Positions 41,696 through 51,171 of a stretch of DNA of 59,337 nt are shown here, in pieces; positions within the stretch are counted from its first letter, which is position 1, and the number at the start of each line of letters is the position of its first letter. Under the pieces are notes generated by a model. It had not been told where the DNA came from and did no database searches. It saw only the letters and a program-made list of their open reading frames with translations. This DNA comes from Actinomycetes bacterium (GTDB taxonomy: Bacteria > Actinomycetota > Acidimicrobiia > Acidimicrobiales > RAAP-2): positions 1 to 59,337 of the forward strand of contig JAJYXE010000032.1 in NCBI GenBank assembly GCA_021791145.1. Reading direction: 5' to 3'. A program made the translations under genes and the position numbers.

Positions 41696-42727
41696 TCAGC
41701 GAGTCGACGAGGTGATCAAGACGCGCTTGAGCGCCTCGAACTCCTCGAGACACTGCCCACTGCCGACCGCCACACAGTTCAACGGGTCACGAGCGACCAC
41801 GATCGGCATCCCGGTCTCGTGCTGCAGCCGTGACTCGAGCCCGTGCAAGAGCGCGCCGCCGCCCGTCAGCACGATGCCTTGCTCCATGATGTCGGCGGCG
41901 AGCTCGGGAGGCGTGCGGTCCAGCGTGACCTTGACGGCGTCGACGATCGCCGAGACGGGCTCGTCGATCGCGCGCCGGATCTCCTCGGTCGAGACGACGA
42001 CCGTCTTGGGGAGCCCGGTGACCAGGTCGCGGCCCCGGATCTCGGCATGCAGCTCCTCTTCGAGCGGGTATGCCGAGCCCAGGGCGATCTTGATCTCCTC
42101 GGCGGTGCGTTCTCCAAGCGCGAGGCTGAACTCCTTCTTCACGTAGGAGACGATCGCCTCGTCGAGCTCGTCCCCCCCGATGCGGACCGATTGGCTCGTC
42201 ACGATGCCACCGAGAGAGATCACCGCCACCTCGGTCGTCCCCCCGCCGATGTCGACGACCATGTTGCCCGTCGGCTCGTGAACCGGCAGCCCCGCCCCGA
42301 TGGCCGCCGCCATCGGCTCTTCGATGATGTACGCCTTGCGCGCGCCGGCGTACTCCGCAGCCTCCATCACCGCGCGCTGCTCGACGCCGGTGATCCCCGA
42401 CGGGACGCAGATCACCATCCGGGGCTTCGCGAACCTGCGCTGGTGAACGCGGTGGATGAAGTACCGCAACATCTTCTCGCAGATCTCGAAGTCCGCGATG
42501 ACGCCGTCTTTGAGCGGCCGGATCGCCTGGATGTTGCTCGGGGTCCGACCGATCATCCGCTTCGCCTCGGCGCCGACGGCAAGCGGCCTGCCGTCCTTCA
42601 CGTCGACGGCGACCACGGATGGCTCGTTGAGCACGATCCCGCGGCCGCGCACGTACACCAGGGTGTTGGCGGTACCGAGGTCGACCGCCATGTCACGGCC
42701 GAGCAGGTTGAGACGGTTGTCGGGCAT
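41696..42727 (-). CDS. mreB: Rod shape-determining protein MreB
   Basis: Bacterial actin that organises lateral wall synthesis. The 343-residue protein has the actin-fold nucleotide motifs [34 protein letters not shown] and [14 protein letters not shown], and the conserved [14 protein letters not shown]. The ATG at 42727 has GAGGAG upstream. It is the first gene of the mreBCD-mrdA block; 168 bases separate it from ndk. Confidence 0.97.
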   Translation of the reverse strand: MPDNRLNLLGRDMAVDLGTANTLVYVRGRGIVLNEPSVVAVDVKDGRPLAVGAEAKRMIGRTPSNIQAIRPLKDGVIADFEICEKMLRYFIHRVHQRRFAKPRMVICVPSGITGVEQRAVMEAAEYAGARKAYIIEEPMAAAIGAGLPVHEPTGNMVVDIGGGTTEVAVISLGGIVTSQSVRIGGDELDEAIVSYVKKEFSLALGERTAEEIKIALGSAYPLEEELHAEIRGRDLVTGLPKTVVVSTEEIRRAIDEPVSAIVDAVKVTLDRTPPELAADIMEQGIVLTGGGALLHGLESRLQHETGMPIVVARDPLNCVAVGSGQCLEEFEALKRVLITSSTR

Positions 42728-42816
42728 CGACCTAGGGCTCCTCTCCGAGGATCGGATCGCCGGGGGCACGCAGTCGGGAAGGACGTGGGGGCCTGTCCAC
42801 GACGGGCATCCCCGAA

Positions 42817-42845
42817 AGGCTACGAGACCCTATCGTGCCACACAA
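42817..42845 (-). promoter_or_regulatory. Possible mreB promoter
   Basis: On the minus strand TTGTGT (42845-42840) and TAGCCT (42822-42817) lie 17 bases apart, about 90 bases before the mreB start. The match to the consensus is partial, and TAGGGT nearby is another -10 candidate. Confidence 0.3.
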
Positions 42846-42895
42846 GGGCGCCGCGCGACCGGGCAGGCAGGGACAGCAGTCCGGTTCGGCGGGGG

Positions 42896-43324
42896 TCAGC
42901 CCAGCTCACGGGGGGTCAGCCCAGGGAAGAAGAGCGCGATCTCCCGGGCAGCGGACTCGGGAGAGTCGGAGCCGTGGACGAGGTTCTCGGTCAGCGTGAT
43001 CGCAAGGTCCCCACGGATAGTGCCGGGCGCCGCCTGCTTGGGGTCGGTGGACCCCATGAGCGTCCGGACCACCGCATAGGTCTCCTCGTCCGGTCCCTCG
43101 ACCACCATGACCAGGGCGGGCGAGCGCGTGATGAAAGCGACGAGGTCCTCGTAGAAGGGCTTGCCCTCGTGCTCTGCATAGTGCCGGGCGGCGACCTCCG
43201 GGGTGATCGTGCGGAGCTCGCCGGCGGCGAGGCGGAGCCCCTTACGCTCGAGGCGCGAGACGATCTCTCCTGCGAGGCCGCGTTCGACGGCGTCGGGCTT
43301 CACGATGACCAGGGTGCGAGTCAC
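42896..43324 (-). CDS. ndk: Nucleoside diphosphate kinase
   Basis: Equalises nucleoside triphosphate pools. The 142-residue product has [15 protein letters not shown], the substrate loop, [20 protein letters not shown] and the phospho-histidine in [20 protein letters not shown]. Starts with GTG overlapping the folC stop as GTGA. Length is normal. Confidence 0.97.
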   Translation of the reverse strand: MTRTLVIVKPDAVERGLAGEIVSRLERKGLRLAAGELRTITPEVAARHYAEHEGKPFYEDLVAFITRSPALVMVVEGPDEETYAVVRTLMGSTDPKQAAPGTIRGDLAITLTENLVHGSDSPESAAREIALFFPGLTPRELG

Positions 43325-44688
43325 GAGCGGTGGACCCTACCAGGCCCGGGGTCAGCCCCCGGGGGGAGGGTCACCTGCCCGCCGACGAGGAGGGAGCGAG
43401 CCTCGGCGACCACGTAGAGCGATCCCGAGATCAGGACGAGGCCGTCTCCTCCGGCCACGTCCCGGGCGAGCGCGACCGCTTCGCCCACCGTGCCGGCGAC
43501 GAGGGCGTCCATGCCCGCAGCACGTGCGGCGTCCGCGACGGCGCCCGCCGGCTGGGCTCTCGGTGACTTCGGCGCACAGGCCACCACTCGCCGCACCCCT
43601 GCTGACGCCAGGGGAGCGAGCATCGCCGAAGGGTCCCGGCCGGTCAGCATCCCGACGACGGCGACGGTCTCGCCCGGCACCGAGAAGTCCCCGATCGCAG
43701 CGGCGAGCGCCTGCATCCCCGCCACGTTGTGCGCCCCGTCGAGGAGGCACAAGGGCTTGCGGCCGACGACCTCGAGACGACCCGGCACCCTGACCGTGGA
43801 GAACCCCTCCGCTACGACATCCGGGTCGAGCGGCGCGCCGAAGAACGCTTCGACGGCCGCGAGCGCGCAGGCGGCGTTCAACCCCTGATGCTCCCCGTGG
43901 AGGGGAACAGCGACCTCGTGGTAGAAGCCGCCCGGGGTACGCAGGTCGACCAGGCGTCCACCGACCGCAAGCTGGTTGGACGTGCAGTCGAATTCCTCAC
44001 CGCGGACCCAAACCTGCGAAGCACCCGCCGCTTCGGCCACTGACCGAACGGTTGCGACGAGCACCGGGTCCTCCTCCCCGACCACCGCGACGCTTCCAGG
44101 CTTCACGATTCCCGCCTTGTCGCGGGCGATCCCCTCGAGGGTGGGGCCGAGAACGTCGGTGTGGTCGTAGCTCACGTTGGTGAGCACCGCGACGACGCCG
44201 TCGATCACGTTGGTCGCGTCCCACGTGCCTCCGACACCGACCTCGACCACCGCGGCGTCCACCGCCACGTCGGCGAACCAGGCGAACGCTGCGGCAGTCA
44301 GCAGCTCGAAGCGCGTGGGCCTGTCGGAGAGGGAAGGTTCGATCAGGGCGAGCGCGCCCAGGACCTCGAGGAGCGAGGCGTCGTCGATCGGTGACCCCGA
44401 GCGGGAGATCCTTTCGTTCACCTTGGAGAGGTTCGGGCTCGTGTACGTCCCCACGGAGAGCCCTCGAGCCGCGAGGAGGGCCGTGGCCATCGCCGCGGTC
44501 GAGCCCTTGCCGTTGGTCCCGGTGAGGTGGATGGCGGGGTACGCACGCTCTGGCTCTCCGAGCATGCGCATGAGCTCGCGTATGCGCTCGAGCGTGGGCA
44601 ACGACCGCCGGTTGGGAACCTTCGACTCGAGGTCGGTGTGACCATCCAGCCAGGCGAGCGCCAGCTCGAGCGAGGAGAAGGGCGTCAC
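43321..44688 (-). CDS. folC: Folylpolyglutamate/dihydrofolate synthase
   Basis: Adds glutamates to folates and may also make dihydrofolate. The protein (455 residues from GTG 44688) has the ATP loop [53 protein letters not shown], the carbamylated-Lys region [27 protein letters not shown] and [15 protein letters not shown]. The start lies 20 bases after clpX; no earlier ATG, GTG or TTG fits. Actinobacteria often have valS between clpX and folC; it is not here. Confidence 0.95.
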   Translation of the reverse strand: MTPFSSLELALAWLDGHTDLESKVPNRRSLPTLERIRELMRMLGEPERAYPAIHLTGTNGKGSTAAMATALLAARGLSVGTYTSPNLSKVNERISRSGSPIDDASLLEVLGALALIEPSLSDRPTRFELLTAAAFAWFADVAVDAAVVEVGVGGTWDATNVIDGVVAVLTNVSYDHTDVLGPTLEGIARDKAGIVKPGSVAVVGEEDPVLVATVRSVAEAAGASQVWVRGEEFDCTSNQLAVGGRLVDLRTPGGFYHEVAVPLHGEHQGLNAACALAAVEAFFGAPLDPDVVAEGFSTVRVPGRLEVVGRKPLCLLDGAHNVAGMQALAAAIGDFSVPGETVAVVGMLTGRDPSAMLAPLASAGVRRVVACAPKSPRAQPAGAVADAARAAGMDALVAGTVGEAVALARDVAGGDGLVLISGSLYVVAEARSLLVGGQVTLPPGADPGPGRVHRS

Positions 44689-44708
44689 CGAGCGCTTGCT
44701 CGGCTGGC

Positions 44709-45992
44709 TCAGGAGGCCGCCCGGCGGCTCCGCGAGGCAGCCTTCGCCGGCGACTCTCCGAGCGGGACCAAGGTCGGGTGCACCCGGTCGAGCACCACCG
44801 CCCGGTCGACCACGCACTTCCCGACGTCACTGCGGCTCGGGAGGTCGTACATGACGTCGAGCAGGACTTCTTCGAGGATCGCGCGCAACCCGCGCGCTCC
44901 CGTCCCTCGCAGGAGCGCTTGCTCCGCGACCGCCTCCAAGGCGTCCGGAGCGAACTCGAGCTCGATGCCGTCGAGCGCGAAGACCCGCTGGTACTGACGC
45001 GTGAGCGCGTTCTTGGGCTCGAGGAGGATCCGGATGAGCGCGTCCTTGTAGAGCTGGCTCACCGCGCCGACCACCGGGAGACGGCCGATGAACTCGGGGA
45101 TCAGCCCGAACTTGATCAGGTCCTCGGGCAGCACGTGGCGGAGGATCTCGGTGTCGTCGCGCTCGCTGCGCTGCCGCACCTCTGCTCTGAAGCCGATGCC
45201 CTTGCGGCCGATCCGGCTCTCGATGATCTTGTCCAGCCCCGCGAAAGCCCCCCCGCAGAGGAAGAGGATGTTCGTCGTGTCGATCTGGATGAACTCCTGG
45301 TGCGGGTGCTTGCGACCCCCCTGCGGCGGCACCGATGCAGTGGTGCCCTCCAGGATCTTCAAGAGCGCCTGCTGGACACCCTCGCCCGACACGTCCCTGG
45401 TGATCGAGGGGTTCTCGCTCTTGCGTGCGATCTTGTCGATCTCATCGATGTAGATGATGCCCGTCTCAGCCCGTTTCACGTCGTAGTCAGCGGCCTGAAT
45501 GAGCTTGAGCAGGATGTTCTCGACGTCTTCTCCGACGTAGCCCGCCTCGGTCAGGGCCGTCGCGTCGGCGATGGCAAAGGGCACGTTCAGCATGCGGGCG
45601 AGCGTCTGGGCGAGGAGCGTCTTCCCGCAGCCGGTAGGGCCGAGCAAAAGGATGTTGGACTTCGCGAGCTCGACAGCGTCATCGTCGCCCTGAGCTCCAG
45701 CCTGCACGCGCTTGTAGTGGTTGTAGACGGCAACCGACAGGATCTTCTTCGCATACTCCTGGCCGACGACGTAGTCGTTCAAGAAGTCGAAGATCTCCCG
45801 AGGCTTCGGGAGCTCCTCGAAGCTGAGCTCGCTGCTCTCGGTGAGCTCCTCCGCGATGATGTCGTTGCAGAGATCGATGCACTCGTCACAGATGTAGACG
45901 CCAGGACCGGCGATGAGCTTCTTCACCTGCTTCTGCGATTTGCCGCAGAAGCTGCACTTCACCAGGTCCCCCCCCTCGCCGAACTTCGCCAC
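44709..45992 (-). CDS. clpX: ATP-dependent Clp protease ATP-binding subunit ClpX
   Basis: AAA+ unfoldase that feeds proteins to ClpP. The 427 residues have the N-terminal zinc-binding domain ([15 protein letters not shown] and ICDECIDLC), Walker [17 protein letters not shown], Walker [14 protein letters not shown], the RKH-type loop, [12 protein letters not shown] and the IGF-loop region [16 protein letters not shown]. It starts with GTG at 45992 and lies downstream of clpP with a 124-base gap that may hold its own promoter; none was clear. Confidence 0.97.
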   Translation of the reverse strand: MAKFGEGGDLVKCSFCGKSQKQVKKLIAGPGVYICDECIDLCNDIIAEELTESSELSFEELPKPREIFDFLNDYVVGQEYAKKILSVAVYNHYKRVQAGAQGDDDAVELAKSNILLLGPTGCGKTLLAQTLARMLNVPFAIADATALTEAGYVGEDVENILLKLIQAADYDVKRAETGIIYIDEIDKIARKSENPSITRDVSGEGVQQALLKILEGTTASVPPQGGRKHPHQEFIQIDTTNILFLCGGAFAGLDKIIESRIGRKGIGFRAEVRQRSERDDTEILRHVLPEDLIKFGLIPEFIGRLPVVGAVSQLYKDALIRILLEPKNALTRQYQRVFALDGIELEFAPDALEAVAEQALLRGTGARGLRAILEEVLLDVMYDLPSRSDVGKCVVDRAVVLDRVHPTLVPLGESPAKAASRSRRAAS

Positions 45993-46116
45993 TGCCCTCT
46001 CCTCTGCTCGTGAGCTCCGAGCCGCTCATTGCCTTGCCTGACTCCGCCGTTCCCACAGCGCCGTTCCCACGCCCGCTCGGGGCTCCTGCCACGACGGGCG
46101 CGCCCCTCCTGTCGCT

Positions 46117-46764
46117 CTACGCGGCCCCCACCGCTTCGAGCGCAGGTACGTCGCGCGCGGTGATCACCTCGTCGATCACCCCGTACGCGACCGCTTCGTC
46201 CGCGGTCATCACGAAGTCCCGGTCGGTGTCCTTCCCGACCTTCTCGGGGGGCTGGCCGGTGTCCGCAGCCAGCATGCCGTTGAGCAGGTCCCGCATGCGC
46301 AGGATCTCCTTCGCCTGCAGCTCGATGTCGCTCGCCTGGCCCTCCACCCCGCCGAACGGCTGGTGCAACAGGATGCGCGCGTGGGGAAGGGCGAACCGCT
46401 TTCCCCGCGCACCAGCCGCGAGCAGGACCGCGGCGGCCGACGCCGCCTGTCCGAAGCAGAACGTCGACACGTCGGGCTTGATGTACTTCATGGTGTCATA
46501 GATGGCGAAGAGCGCCGTGATGTCCCCGCCCGGGGAGTTGATGTAGAGGTGGATGTCCTTGTCCGGCTCCTCCGACTCGAGGAAGAGGAGCTGCGCGCAC
46601 ACGAGATTTGCGACGGTGTCGTCGATCGGCGTCCCGAGAAAGATGATCCGCTCCCGCAAAAGGCGCGAGTAGAGATCGTACGCGCGCTCTCCTCGATTGG
46701 ACTGCTCCACCACCGTGGGCACCAGGTAGTTGCGTGCCCGCATCCTGTCTTGCATGGCGCTCAT
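46117..46764 (-). CDS. clpP: ATP-dependent Clp protease proteolytic subunit
   Basis: Serine protease barrel of the Clp system. The 215-residue product shows [17 protein letters not shown], the nucleophile in [16 protein letters not shown] (Ser109), the His in [11 protein letters not shown] (His134) and the Asp in the DTDRDFVM region. The ATG at 46764 overlaps the tig stop as ATGA. Many actinobacteria carry two adjacent clpP genes; only one is in this locus. Confidence 0.97.
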   Translation of the reverse strand: MSAMQDRMRARNYLVPTVVEQSNRGERAYDLYSRLLRERIIFLGTPIDDTVANLVCAQLLFLESEEPDKDIHLYINSPGGDITALFAIYDTMKYIKPDVSTFCFGQAASAAAVLLAAGARGKRFALPHARILLHQPFGGVEGQASDIELQAKEILRMRDLLNGMLAADTGQPPEKVGKDTDRDFVMTADEAVAYGVIDEVITARDVPALEAVGAA

Positions 46765-48224
46765 GCGTCGATCTCCCCGTTCTTCGCGGCGGTCCCGGCT
46801 TCACCCGTCATCGCCTCCGACTCCGTTTCCGCCACCGCGTCGCCGATGTCCCCCACGCCCTCCTTTGGACCGTTGCCCGGTTGCAACGCCTCCTCGCTCT
46901 GGTCCACCCGCAGGTCGTCCCGGGAGACCGGGACGCCCTCCTCGTCGACCAGCTCGACATGGTCGAGCAGCCAGGCGAGCGCCTTGGTCTTCCGCTGCTC
47001 CGAGCGTACCGCGGCGATCCGGCCGGCGCGCGTGAGTCGCTCGCGGACCACATCCGGCTTGAGATCGAGGCGCGAGGCGATCGCCTGGATCTCGGCTTCG
47101 AGCTCGTCGTCAGCCACCTCGAGCGACTCCTCTTCGGCGAGCGCGCGCAGGGCGAGGTCGCTCTTCACCGCTTCCCGAGCTTCGGCCCGCAGGCCTGCAA
47201 CGAGCTGGTCTTCGCTCTGACCGGTCAGCTCGAGGAACTGGCCGACGGCGACGCCCTGCTGCTCCAAGCGGTTGCCGAGGTCGCGCAGCCGCTCTTGCAG
47301 CTCCTCGTCGACCAGGACCTCGGGGACTTGGTCGTCTTCGACGAGCCCGGCAAGGGCCGCAAGGGCACCTTGTCGCAACGACAGCTGCGCCTGCACGAGC
47401 TTGACCCTCCTCAGACGCTCGCGCAGGTCCGCGCGGAGCTCTGCGACGGTGGGGAACTCCGACGCTTCGGCTGCCCACTCGTCGGTGACCGCGGGCAGCT
47501 TCTTCTCCTTCACGTCCTTCACGAGGACCCGGAACGACACGTCGCGTTCATCGCCCGGCTCCCTTCCCGGCACGCGCCCAGTGAACGCGAGGACATCGCC
47601 GACCTTTGCGCCACGGAGCTGCTCGTCGAGCGCGGCCGCGACACGACCGCTTCCCACCTCGTAGAGGAGGTCGTCCGCGCCGATCACCTCTTCGCCGTCG
47701 GGTAGCGTCCCGTGAAGGTCGATGGTGACGTGGTCGCCATCCCTCGCCGGACGGTCCACCTCGAGGAGCTCGGCGTCGGTCTCTCGCAGGCGCTCCACCT
47801 GCGCGTCGACCTCGCCGTCGGTGACGACGGGAGACGGGACGGTGACCCGGAGGCCGGCGTAGCCGGGGATCGCGACGACCGGACGCACCTCGACGACCGC
47901 GTCGAACGCCAGGGCACCGGCGTCCTGCCCTGCCGTGATGTCGATCTCAGGGGGAGAGATCGGGTCGATCTCCGCCTCGGCGAGCGCGCGCGCGTAGAAG
48001 TCGGGGATCGCCTCGCGCAACGCCTCCGACCGCAACGCGACCGCACCTCCCATGCGCGCCTCGAGCACCTGGCGCGGGACCTTGCCCGGGCGGAAGCCCG
48101 GCACGCGCGCTTGGCGCGTCAGCGTGCGGATCGCTTCGGCGAGCACCCCATCGACTTCCTGCTCGTCGACCTCCACCGACAGGCGGACCTTGTTGCCTTC
48201 GACTGCTTCAGAGGTGGCGCGCAT
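46761..48224 (-). CDS. tig: Trigger factor
   Basis: Ribosome-bound chaperone and prolyl isomerase. The 487-residue protein has the N-terminal ribosome-binding domain with [19 protein letters not shown] (the GFRxGKxP signature), the FKBP-like domain ([20 protein letters not shown]) and the long helical C-terminal domain, ending in an acidic low-complexity tail. The ATG at 48224 is preceded by TAGAGT (48239-48234) nine bases upstream, suggesting a leaderless message. Confidence 0.96.
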   Translation of the reverse strand: MRATSEAVEGNKVRLSVEVDEQEVDGVLAEAIRTLTRQARVPGFRPGKVPRQVLEARMGGAVALRSEALREAIPDFYARALAEAEIDPISPPEIDITAGQDAGALAFDAVVEVRPVVAIPGYAGLRVTVPSPVVTDGEVDAQVERLRETDAELLEVDRPARDGDHVTIDLHGTLPDGEEVIGADDLLYEVGSGRVAAALDEQLRGAKVGDVLAFTGRVPGREPGDERDVSFRVLVKDVKEKKLPAVTDEWAAEASEFPTVAELRADLRERLRRVKLVQAQLSLRQGALAALAGLVEDDQVPEVLVDEELQERLRDLGNRLEQQGVAVGQFLELTGQSEDQLVAGLRAEAREAVKSDLALRALAEEESLEVADDELEAEIQAIASRLDLKPDVVRERLTRAGRIAAVRSEQRKTKALAWLLDHVELVDEEGVPVSRDDLRVDQSEEALQPGNGPKEGVGDIGDAVAETESEAMTGEAGTAAKNGEIDA

Positions 48225-48468
48225 GGGTGACCTACTCTACCGGGCGGTCCCGGGGCCCCCGCGCCGCTGCTGGGGACCGCCGTCCCAGGGGTCGCGCGGA
48301 CCTCGGTCCCGCTCCCATCCCCCAACCCTCAGCCGCCCTCGGCTAGCTTCCGCCGGGGCCTGGACGCGGCGCATGCCGAGGACGGCCAGCGTGTCGGATC
48401 GCTCCCGCGCTCCGACGAGTCACCCAACCCACCGCCCAGAGAACGACCCAGAGGAGGGGAGCCACACG
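48225..48468. other. Divergent intergenic region between tig and the zinc-ribbon gene
   Basis: A 244-base gap that should hold both promoters. The only elements I could point to are the -10-like TAGAGT for tig (minus strand, 48239-48234) and the strong ribosome binding site GAGGAGGGGAG (48451-48461) for the plus-strand gene. No other structure was seen. Confidence 0.4.
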
Positions 48469-48621
48469 ATGGCTGACTACGAGGGCTACTGCGTCAAGTG
48501 CCGAGACAGGCGCACGTTCGACGGCCAGGAGGTCGAGCTGGCCAACGGGCGGCGTGCCGCCCAGGGGTCGTGCCCTGTCTGCGGCACGAAGATGAACAGG
48601 ATCCTCGGCAAGAAGGCGTGA
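48469..48621 (+). CDS. Small zinc-ribbon protein (DUF5679 type)
   Basis: A 50-residue protein with two CxxC knuckles, YCVKCRDRRTF and CPVCGTKMNRILGKK, separated by about 24 residues, that should bind one zinc. The form matches the DUF5679 family, which is widespread in actinobacteria and has no known function. The ATG at 48469 has a strong GGAGGGGAG site eight bases upstream. The last two codons and stop lie inside the first copy of the 18-base tandem repeat. Confidence 0.85.
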   Translation: MADYEGYCVKCRDRRTFDGQEVELANGRRAAQGSCPVCGTKMNRILGKKA

Positions 48622-48740
48622 CCCGAGGCTGAGGCGTGACCCGAGGCTGAGGCGTGACCCGAGGCTGAGGCGTGACCCGAGGCTGAGGCGTGACCCGAGG
48701 CTGAGGCGCGGCCTGGGGGTGAGGCGCGGCCTGGGGGTGC
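48615..48740. repeat. 18-base tandem repeat upstream of tRNA-Pro
   Basis: Five exact copies of GGCGTGACCCGAGGCTGA start at 48615, 48633, 48651, 48669 and 48687, followed by two diverged 18-base copies (GGCGCGGCCTGGGGGTGA or C end) to 48740. The first copy contains the stop codon of the zinc-ribbon gene. No coding role is likely. Confidence 0.95.
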
Positions 48741-48801
48741 GGACCAGCGACACGCTCCGCACCGGCATACGCTGGGCGCCCGCGCACAGTCGCGCAGGCG
48801 C

Positions 48802-48875
48802 CGGGGAGTGGCGCAGCCTGGTAGCGCACGTGCTTTGGGTGCACGAGGCCGGGGGTTCGAATCCCCCCTCCCCGA
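48802..48875 (+). tRNA. tRNA-Pro (TGG)
   Basis: A 74-base cloverleaf: acceptor stem CGGGGAG/CTCCCCG with discriminator A, D-arm around GGCGCAGCCTGGTAGCGC, anticodon stem CGTGC/GCACG with loop TTTGGGT (anticodon TGG, reading proline CCA and probably other CCN), and T-arm GGGGGTTCGAATCCCCC. CCA is not encoded. A TACGCT (48769-48774) may be its -10 element. 48876-49034 after it holds no feature I can support. Confidence 0.95.
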
Positions 48876-49034
48876 CAAGAAGTCCCTGTTCAATGGCATA
48901 CGTGACCATCGCCTTGGCGTGGCCAACGGCGCCGGGCACTCGCATCAGGCCCCCATCGCTCGTCATCTCAGGTCGTCTGGACAAACCGCCTCGCGGAGCG
49001 GCTGCTCGGAGCGCGCGGTTACCGTTCCACGGCG

Positions 49035-50090
49035 ATGATCACGATCAGCGGCACCGCACAGAAGACGGCCTGGGACCGCGGGGTCCTGCCGCCCGTCGAG
49101 GAGGTGCGCCCCGGGCTCTGGTCCCTGCCGGTGCCGATCCCGATCAATCCGCTCCGCTACGTGCTCGTCTACGCCTTTGAGCTCGCGGGCGGCGGCGTGG
49201 GGCTCATCGACACCGGGTGGGACACCGACGAGGCGTGGCACTCCCTCACGGAGGGTCTCCGCTGCTTCGGGGCCGGCCCCGCCGACGTGCGTGCGGTGGT
49301 CGTGACCCACATCCATCCCGACCACTACGGCCTCGCCGGCCGGGTGCGCGAGGTGTCCGGCGCATGGGTCGGGCTCCACCCCGCAGACGCGTCGCTCCTC
49401 CAGGAGCGGTACGTCGACGTGGGCGACCTCGTCGCCGCGATGCGCGGGCTCCTCGAGATGTCGGGCGTGCCCCCCGCCACACTCCCCGATCTGAGCGAGG
49501 CTTCCCTCCAGGTGCGCGACTTCGTGTCGATGGCGCGGCCCGACGTTGCCCTGGAGGACGGGAAGACCGTGGACTTCCCCGGTTGGGACCTGCGCGTGAT
49601 CTGGACGCCCGGGCATTCCCCCGGCCACGTCTGCCTCTACAGCGAGGACACGAGGCTCCTTTTTTCCGGGGACCACGTGCTCCCGCGGATCACCCCCAAC
49701 ATCTCGTTCCACTCCCAGCAGGTCCCCAACCCGCTCGGCGACTACCTCGAGTCCCTCGAGAGGCTCCGCCTGCTGGCTCCCGAGGAGGTGATGCCCGGTC
49801 ATGAGTACCGCTTCACCGGTCTCTCCTCGCGCCTCGAGGAGATCGAGAAGCACCACGCCGCGCGGCTCGCCGACCTCGCATCAGCCGTCCGCGAGCAGCC
49901 CGGCTCGACGGTCTGGGAGCTCACGACCTCCCTCGAGTGGTCGCGTCCATGGCAGGACATGCCCGCCTTCCTGCGGCGTGCGGCCAACGGGGAGACGCTC
50001 GCTCACCTCGTGCTCCTCGAACGCCGACACCGCGTCCGGCGGGAGACCGGCGTCCCTGCACGCTTCTACGCCGAAGACGTGCCGCCCTGA
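49035..50090 (+). CDS. MBL-fold metallo-hydrolase
   Basis: A 351-residue metallo-beta-lactamase fold protein. Metal ligands are visible in VVVTHIHPDHYGLAG (HxHxDH), the His in WTPGHSPGHVCLY, the Asp in LLFSGDHVL and the His in MPGHEYRF. The C-terminal 75 residues resemble the helical end found in the group with RNA or glyoxalase-like activities, but substrate cannot be named. TACCGT lies eight bases before the ATG. Its 3' end overlaps the end of the facing DedA gene by 25 bases. Confidence 0.9.
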   Translation: MITISGTAQKTAWDRGVLPPVEEVRPGLWSLPVPIPINPLRYVLVYAFELAGGGVGLIDTGWDTDEAWHSLTEGLRCFGAGPADVRAVVVTHIHPDHYGLAGRVREVSGAWVGLHPADASLLQERYVDVGDLVAAMRGLLEMSGVPPATLPDLSEASLQVRDFVSMARPDVALEDGKTVDFPGWDLRVIWTPGHSPGHVCLYSEDTRLLFSGDHVLPRITPNISFHSQQVPNPLGDYLESLERLRLLAPEEVMPGHEYRFTGLSSRLEEIEKHHAARLADLASAVREQPGSTVWELTTSLEWSRPWQDMPAFLRRAANGETLAHLVLLERRHRVRRETGVPARFYAEDVPP

Positions 50091-50854
50091 TCCTCGTCGT
50101 GTCCCGGAGCGCATGTGGGCAACTTCTCGTCGGAGGCGGTCGGCAGGGGAGGCTGGATGACCTCGGCGCTGCGACCTCGTCGGCTGCCGGCCGTTGGGCG
50201 ACCTCGGGCGTTGCGAGCCGCGGGAGGCTCGAGCGGTCCGGGGTAGGCGCTCTCAGCGCGCTCGACGAGTGTGGACATCTTCCTCCGCACGAGGAGAAAT
50301 CCGACCACGATCACCACCAAGGCCAGCACTCCGAACCCAACCTCGAAGGGCGTCGACGCCTTCGAGAGGAAGGTGCCCGCGTAGTAGGCGAGAAACGCGT
50401 ACAGGGCTGCCCAGACGATGCCCCCCGAGGCATTGAACAAGAGGAACCGCCGGTAGCGCATCCGAGTGGCGCCCGCCAGGAAGGCGGCGTACGTCCGGAG
50501 GACGGACACGAAGCGGCCGAAGAAGACCACCGCGCCGCCGCGACGCTCGAAGAGGTAGTGCGCGACCTTGATCTTCTTCTCGTCGAGCCGCACGTAGTGG
50601 CCGTAGCGGTAGACGAGCCGGTATCCACCCTTGTCGCCGATCCAGTACCCGGTCGTGTCGCCGAGGATGGCCGCCAGCGCGCCGACAGCGAAGATCGCGG
50701 CGATCGAGAGCTTGTGGGGGTGGGTCGCACCCGCGTACGTCGCTGCCGCGATGAGCGCCGTCTCTCCGGGCAGCGGGACTCCCAGGCTCTCAGCAGCGAC
50801 CAGGACGAAGACGGCCGCGTAGCCGTAGGAGTGGACCAGGTGCGCAACGCTCAC
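50066..50854 (-). CDS. DedA family membrane protein
   Basis: A 262-residue integral membrane protein of the DedA/SNARE-associated family, now linked to lipid (undecaprenyl phosphate or PE) flipping. It has the N-terminal segment VFVLVAAESLGVPLPGETAL, GDTTGYWIGDKGGYRLV, the conserved FFGRFVSVLRTYAAFLAGATRM and LFNASGGIVWAALYA. The GTG at 50854 has CGGAG seven bases upstream; an ATG at 50926 is the longer alternative. The last 65 residues are hydrophilic. Confidence 0.93.
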   Translation of the reverse strand: MSVAHLVHSYGYAAVFVLVAAESLGVPLPGETALIAAATYAGATHPHKLSIAAIFAVGALAAILGDTTGYWIGDKGGYRLVYRYGHYVRLDEKKIKVAHYLFERRGGAVVFFGRFVSVLRTYAAFLAGATRMRYRRFLLFNASGGIVWAALYAFLAYYAGTFLSKASTPFEVGFGVLALVVIVVGFLLVRRKMSTLVERAESAYPGPLEPPAARNARGRPTAGSRRGRSAEVIQPPLPTASDEKLPTCAPGHDEDQGGTSSA

Positions 50855-51103
50855 GCGCGAGCTCCGGAGCCGGCCGCCGTGGGCGATCGCCGCCGCGGTG
50901 CTCGTCCTGCGAGCCCCTCTCCGCATCCCCCGGTCGATCCCAGCATGCGGTACTTCCCCGCTAGGCCCTCCGAGCGACTTGTGGACATGATCACGCTGCC
51001 TCGGGATGTCGGATCGTGCCCATGCGCTGGTCTACCCATGCGCTGGTCTAGCAGGCAGGCGGCACTGTTGCCGACGTGAAGGTAGCCCCTGTCCCCTTGG
51101 GAA

Positions 51104-51125
51104 CGGGTTGCGCTGCTGCAACCCG
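51104..51125. promoter_or_regulatory. Perfect inverted repeat upstream of pncB
   Basis: CGGGTTGC (51104-51111) and GCAACCCG (51118-51125) are exact inverted repeats with a six-base GCTGCT spacer, 47 bases before the pncB start. As DNA it could be an operator; as RNA it is a strong hairpin. The binding factor is unknown. Confidence 0.4.
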
Positions 51126-51171
51126 CTCGGAGCTTCTCACCCGGGCCCGAGACGGTAGCAAGGTCGGTAGC

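Noticed and set aside
48052..48468. Upstream extension of the zinc-ribbon gene into tig
   Set aside because: Antisense to the trigger factor N terminus; the ATG at 48469 has a strong ribosome binding site and gives the family length.
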